Positions 62,593-64,000 of a stretch of 64,000 bases of DNA are shown here, in pieces. The position numbers and the translations under genes are program-made. The stretch spans positions 8,511,024 to 8,575,023 of the forward strand of contig NC_051441.1 of the NCBI RefSeq assembly GCF_001649575.2, in the 5' to 3' direction. The stretch is from Kryptolebias marmoratus (lineage: Eukaryota; Chordata; Actinopteri; Cyprinodontiformes; Rivulidae). Under the pieces are notes generated by a model. That model did not search any database and was not told the DNA's origin. It was given only the letters and a program-made list of their open reading frames with translations. The number at the start of each line of letters is the position of its first letter. Position 1 is the first letter of the stretch.

Positions 62593-63340
62593 CTGTATTG
62601 AAAACAGATAGAAATCAATCTTTATTTCCAGTCTTTCTAAACCATATATATCTCAGGATTGTAACATCTGCTCTAAATCACTGCATATATGTTAATAAAA
62701 GCACATAATGCATCTGTGTGATGATCAAATACACCATCCTATTGTTTTTTTTTCTTGCAGAAGGGTAAATTTCTAATGAAGTTAAATGAAGCCTTACTAT
62801 ACTATTTTGAACCTTTTGCAGCCTGGTTTTTAAAGATCTTTAACAAAGAGATTTTAATGTAACCAAGAATAAGACCTGTAACAGGAAAACTTTAAAAAGC
62901 CCCTTAAAACCATACATGCACACCTCACAGGCAGAAGTCCAGGATGTGACTGTAAAGTAAATTTACTAAACAATAAAAGTCACATCACTGTGAACTAGTA
63001 TTTTCTGTCATGTGGGACCGATTCAACAAACTAAGATGGCAATCATTTGCTTGACAGCAGATTTATTTCACTTATTCCATGCTCTGGGAGGACCTGTGGA
63101 CATGCTGAGTACAAAAACATTGCGTGTTTATAGTTACCTTTTACTAAAACAATACACATACAAATGCAGTATGCACTGTGTGACCTCTTACTGCACTGCC
63201 TACAAACTCAGTGAAAAATCTTCATGTGTAAAAGCAAACTTGGTAATAAAGTTTTCTGGTTCTGAAAGTCTGCGAGGTGAGGGAGCCTGGAGTGAGTGGG
63301 ACATTAGGAAAGCAAGATAAACACTAACCCCCCCACCGCA
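62593..63340. other. hgs first-intron sequence
   Basis: DNA upstream (in hgs sense) of the first exon seen, before the LINE fragment. A 102-codon plus-strand frame at 63012-63320 has no recognisable domain and is probably chance. No start-codon exon of hgs is present. Confidence 0.5.
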
Positions 63341-63535
63341 CCCTGGTTTTCTCTGGGTACTTTCGTTTCTTCCCACAGTCTAAAAACATGCATTGTAGGG
63401 TAACTGGCAACTCTAAATTGGGCCTAGGTGTGCATGAAAGGTTGTCTTTCCCACTTGTCTCTATGTGACCCTGTGATGGACTGGCAGCCGGTCCAACCTG
63501 TGACCCTCCTCTCACTCAATGACTGCTGGAAAATA
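63341..63535 (+). repeat. L2-like LINE 3' fragment
   Basis: The fragment contains TTTCTTCCCACAGTCTAAAA, then ACATGCATTGTAGGGTAACTG, CAACTCTAAATTGGGCCTAG, TGTCTCTATGTGACCCTGTG and ATGGACTGGCAGCCGGTCCA. This is the characteristic 3' end of fish L2/Maui-type LINEs and derived SINEs. Its first part overlaps the content of the fragment at 5246-5338. Confidence 0.75.
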
Positions 63536-63796
63536 CAGATTATTATTACAGACTTAAGAGAGACAAGTTTAAACGTTTGTTTTCACCATGTGTTGTGAGC
63601 CCATCTCTCCTTGAACAACTACAAATAAACACTTGCAGTAACTGTTAGTCACAGCTTTGGATCAGTCCGGAGGAATATTTAGTCAAATCCTGAGAACAGA
63701 GCAGCACCAACTCTGAGATGCTGATTTGTTTACTCAAATGAGCTGCTTACTTCAGGCCACCAACACAGCTTTGTCTGGTGAGTGTGGAAAACGAAG

Positions 63797-64000
63797 GTTA
63801 CATATGTAACTACGGTTCTATGAATCCCGGATGACCGCCAGAGGGCGGTGCTGAAAGCACTGAATGTTCCCTTCGCGCATGCGCAGTTCGAGTAATAGTA
63901 TCAACAGAGTCACACTTGTGACACATCGGATGATCAATCAGAGGCTATATAGCCTGACGTCATCCGAGGCTCTGTTCCTACAGAATCTTCTCGCGAACGC
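63797..64000. promoter_or_regulatory. Palindrome-led segment with NRF1, TATA and CRE motifs
   Basis: The segment begins with the perfect 14-base palindrome GTTACATATGTAAC. It then holds a textbook NRF1 site CGCGCATGCGCA (63874-63885), CTATATAG (63944-63951) and a CRE TGACGTCA (63955-63962), and runs off the window. The opening (TATGTAACTACGGTTCTATG) looks like a dispersed fish repeat I have seen before, so this may be the regulatory end of a mobile element. It could also lie close to the hgs promoter, which must be further right. Confidence 0.4.

Overview
This is eukaryotic, vertebrate DNA, almost certainly from a ray-finned (teleost) fish. Five protein genes are split by GT-AG introns. Their spliced products match known vertebrate proteins end to end, and the non-coding DNA holds fish-type dispersed repeats (L2-like, Tc1-like and hAT relics, and a repeat family ending in a CATTCCTT/AAGGAATG hairpin). 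The base composition is AT-rich apart from one GC-rich promoter and first exon. A percomorph, perhaps a killifish relative, is my guess from the repeats; it is not proven.

Layout. (1) 1-13.6 kb: upstream DNA, then a glucagon receptor gene (gcgr, + strand, 13 coding exons, 521 aa). (2) 13.6-42.4 kb: about 29 kb with no gene I can support. It holds repeat copies, one isolated exon-like stretch near 32.0 kb, and a stretch at 33.2-34.8 kb whose texture resembles conserved non-coding DNA. (3) 42.5-45.6 kb: slc25a10, the mitochondrial dicarboxylate carrier (- strand, 11 exons, 286 aa). (4) 48.8-51.3 kb: mrpl12, mitochondrial ribosomal protein L12 (- strand, 5 exons, 196 aa). Its promoter carries a clear Staf/ZNF143-type site. 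(5) 52.1-52.9 kb: a hAT transposon with an intact 8-bp target duplication, interrupted by a 432-bp assembly gap. (6) 53.4-54.6 kb: mettl26, a small predicted methyltransferase (+ strand, 6 exons, 205 aa). (7) 56.4 kb to beyond the right edge: hgs (Hrs, an ESCRT-0 subunit; - strand, 19 coding exons seen, first coding exon not in the window).

The order hgs - mrpl12 - slc25a10 - gcgr is the neighbourhood known from human 17q25, which supports the ortholog calls. As I recall the human map, two things differ here: mettl26 sits between hgs and mrpl12, and gcgr points the opposite way to slc25a10. The genes are not one pathway. Two serve mitochondria (carrier and ribosome), one sorts ubiquitinated receptors at endosomes, one is a class B GPCR of glucose control, and one is a poorly known methyltransferase-fold protein.

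I found no defence system, gene cluster or other clearly new system. The most useful leads are a transposon carrying paired CRE-like sites between the head-to-head mrpl12 and mettl26 genes, the lengthened first extracellular loop and PDZ-like tail of the receptor, the multi-copy hairpin-ended repeat family, two exon-like stretches without a known owner (32.0 kb and 46.8 kb), and promoter-like motif clusters in hgs introns.
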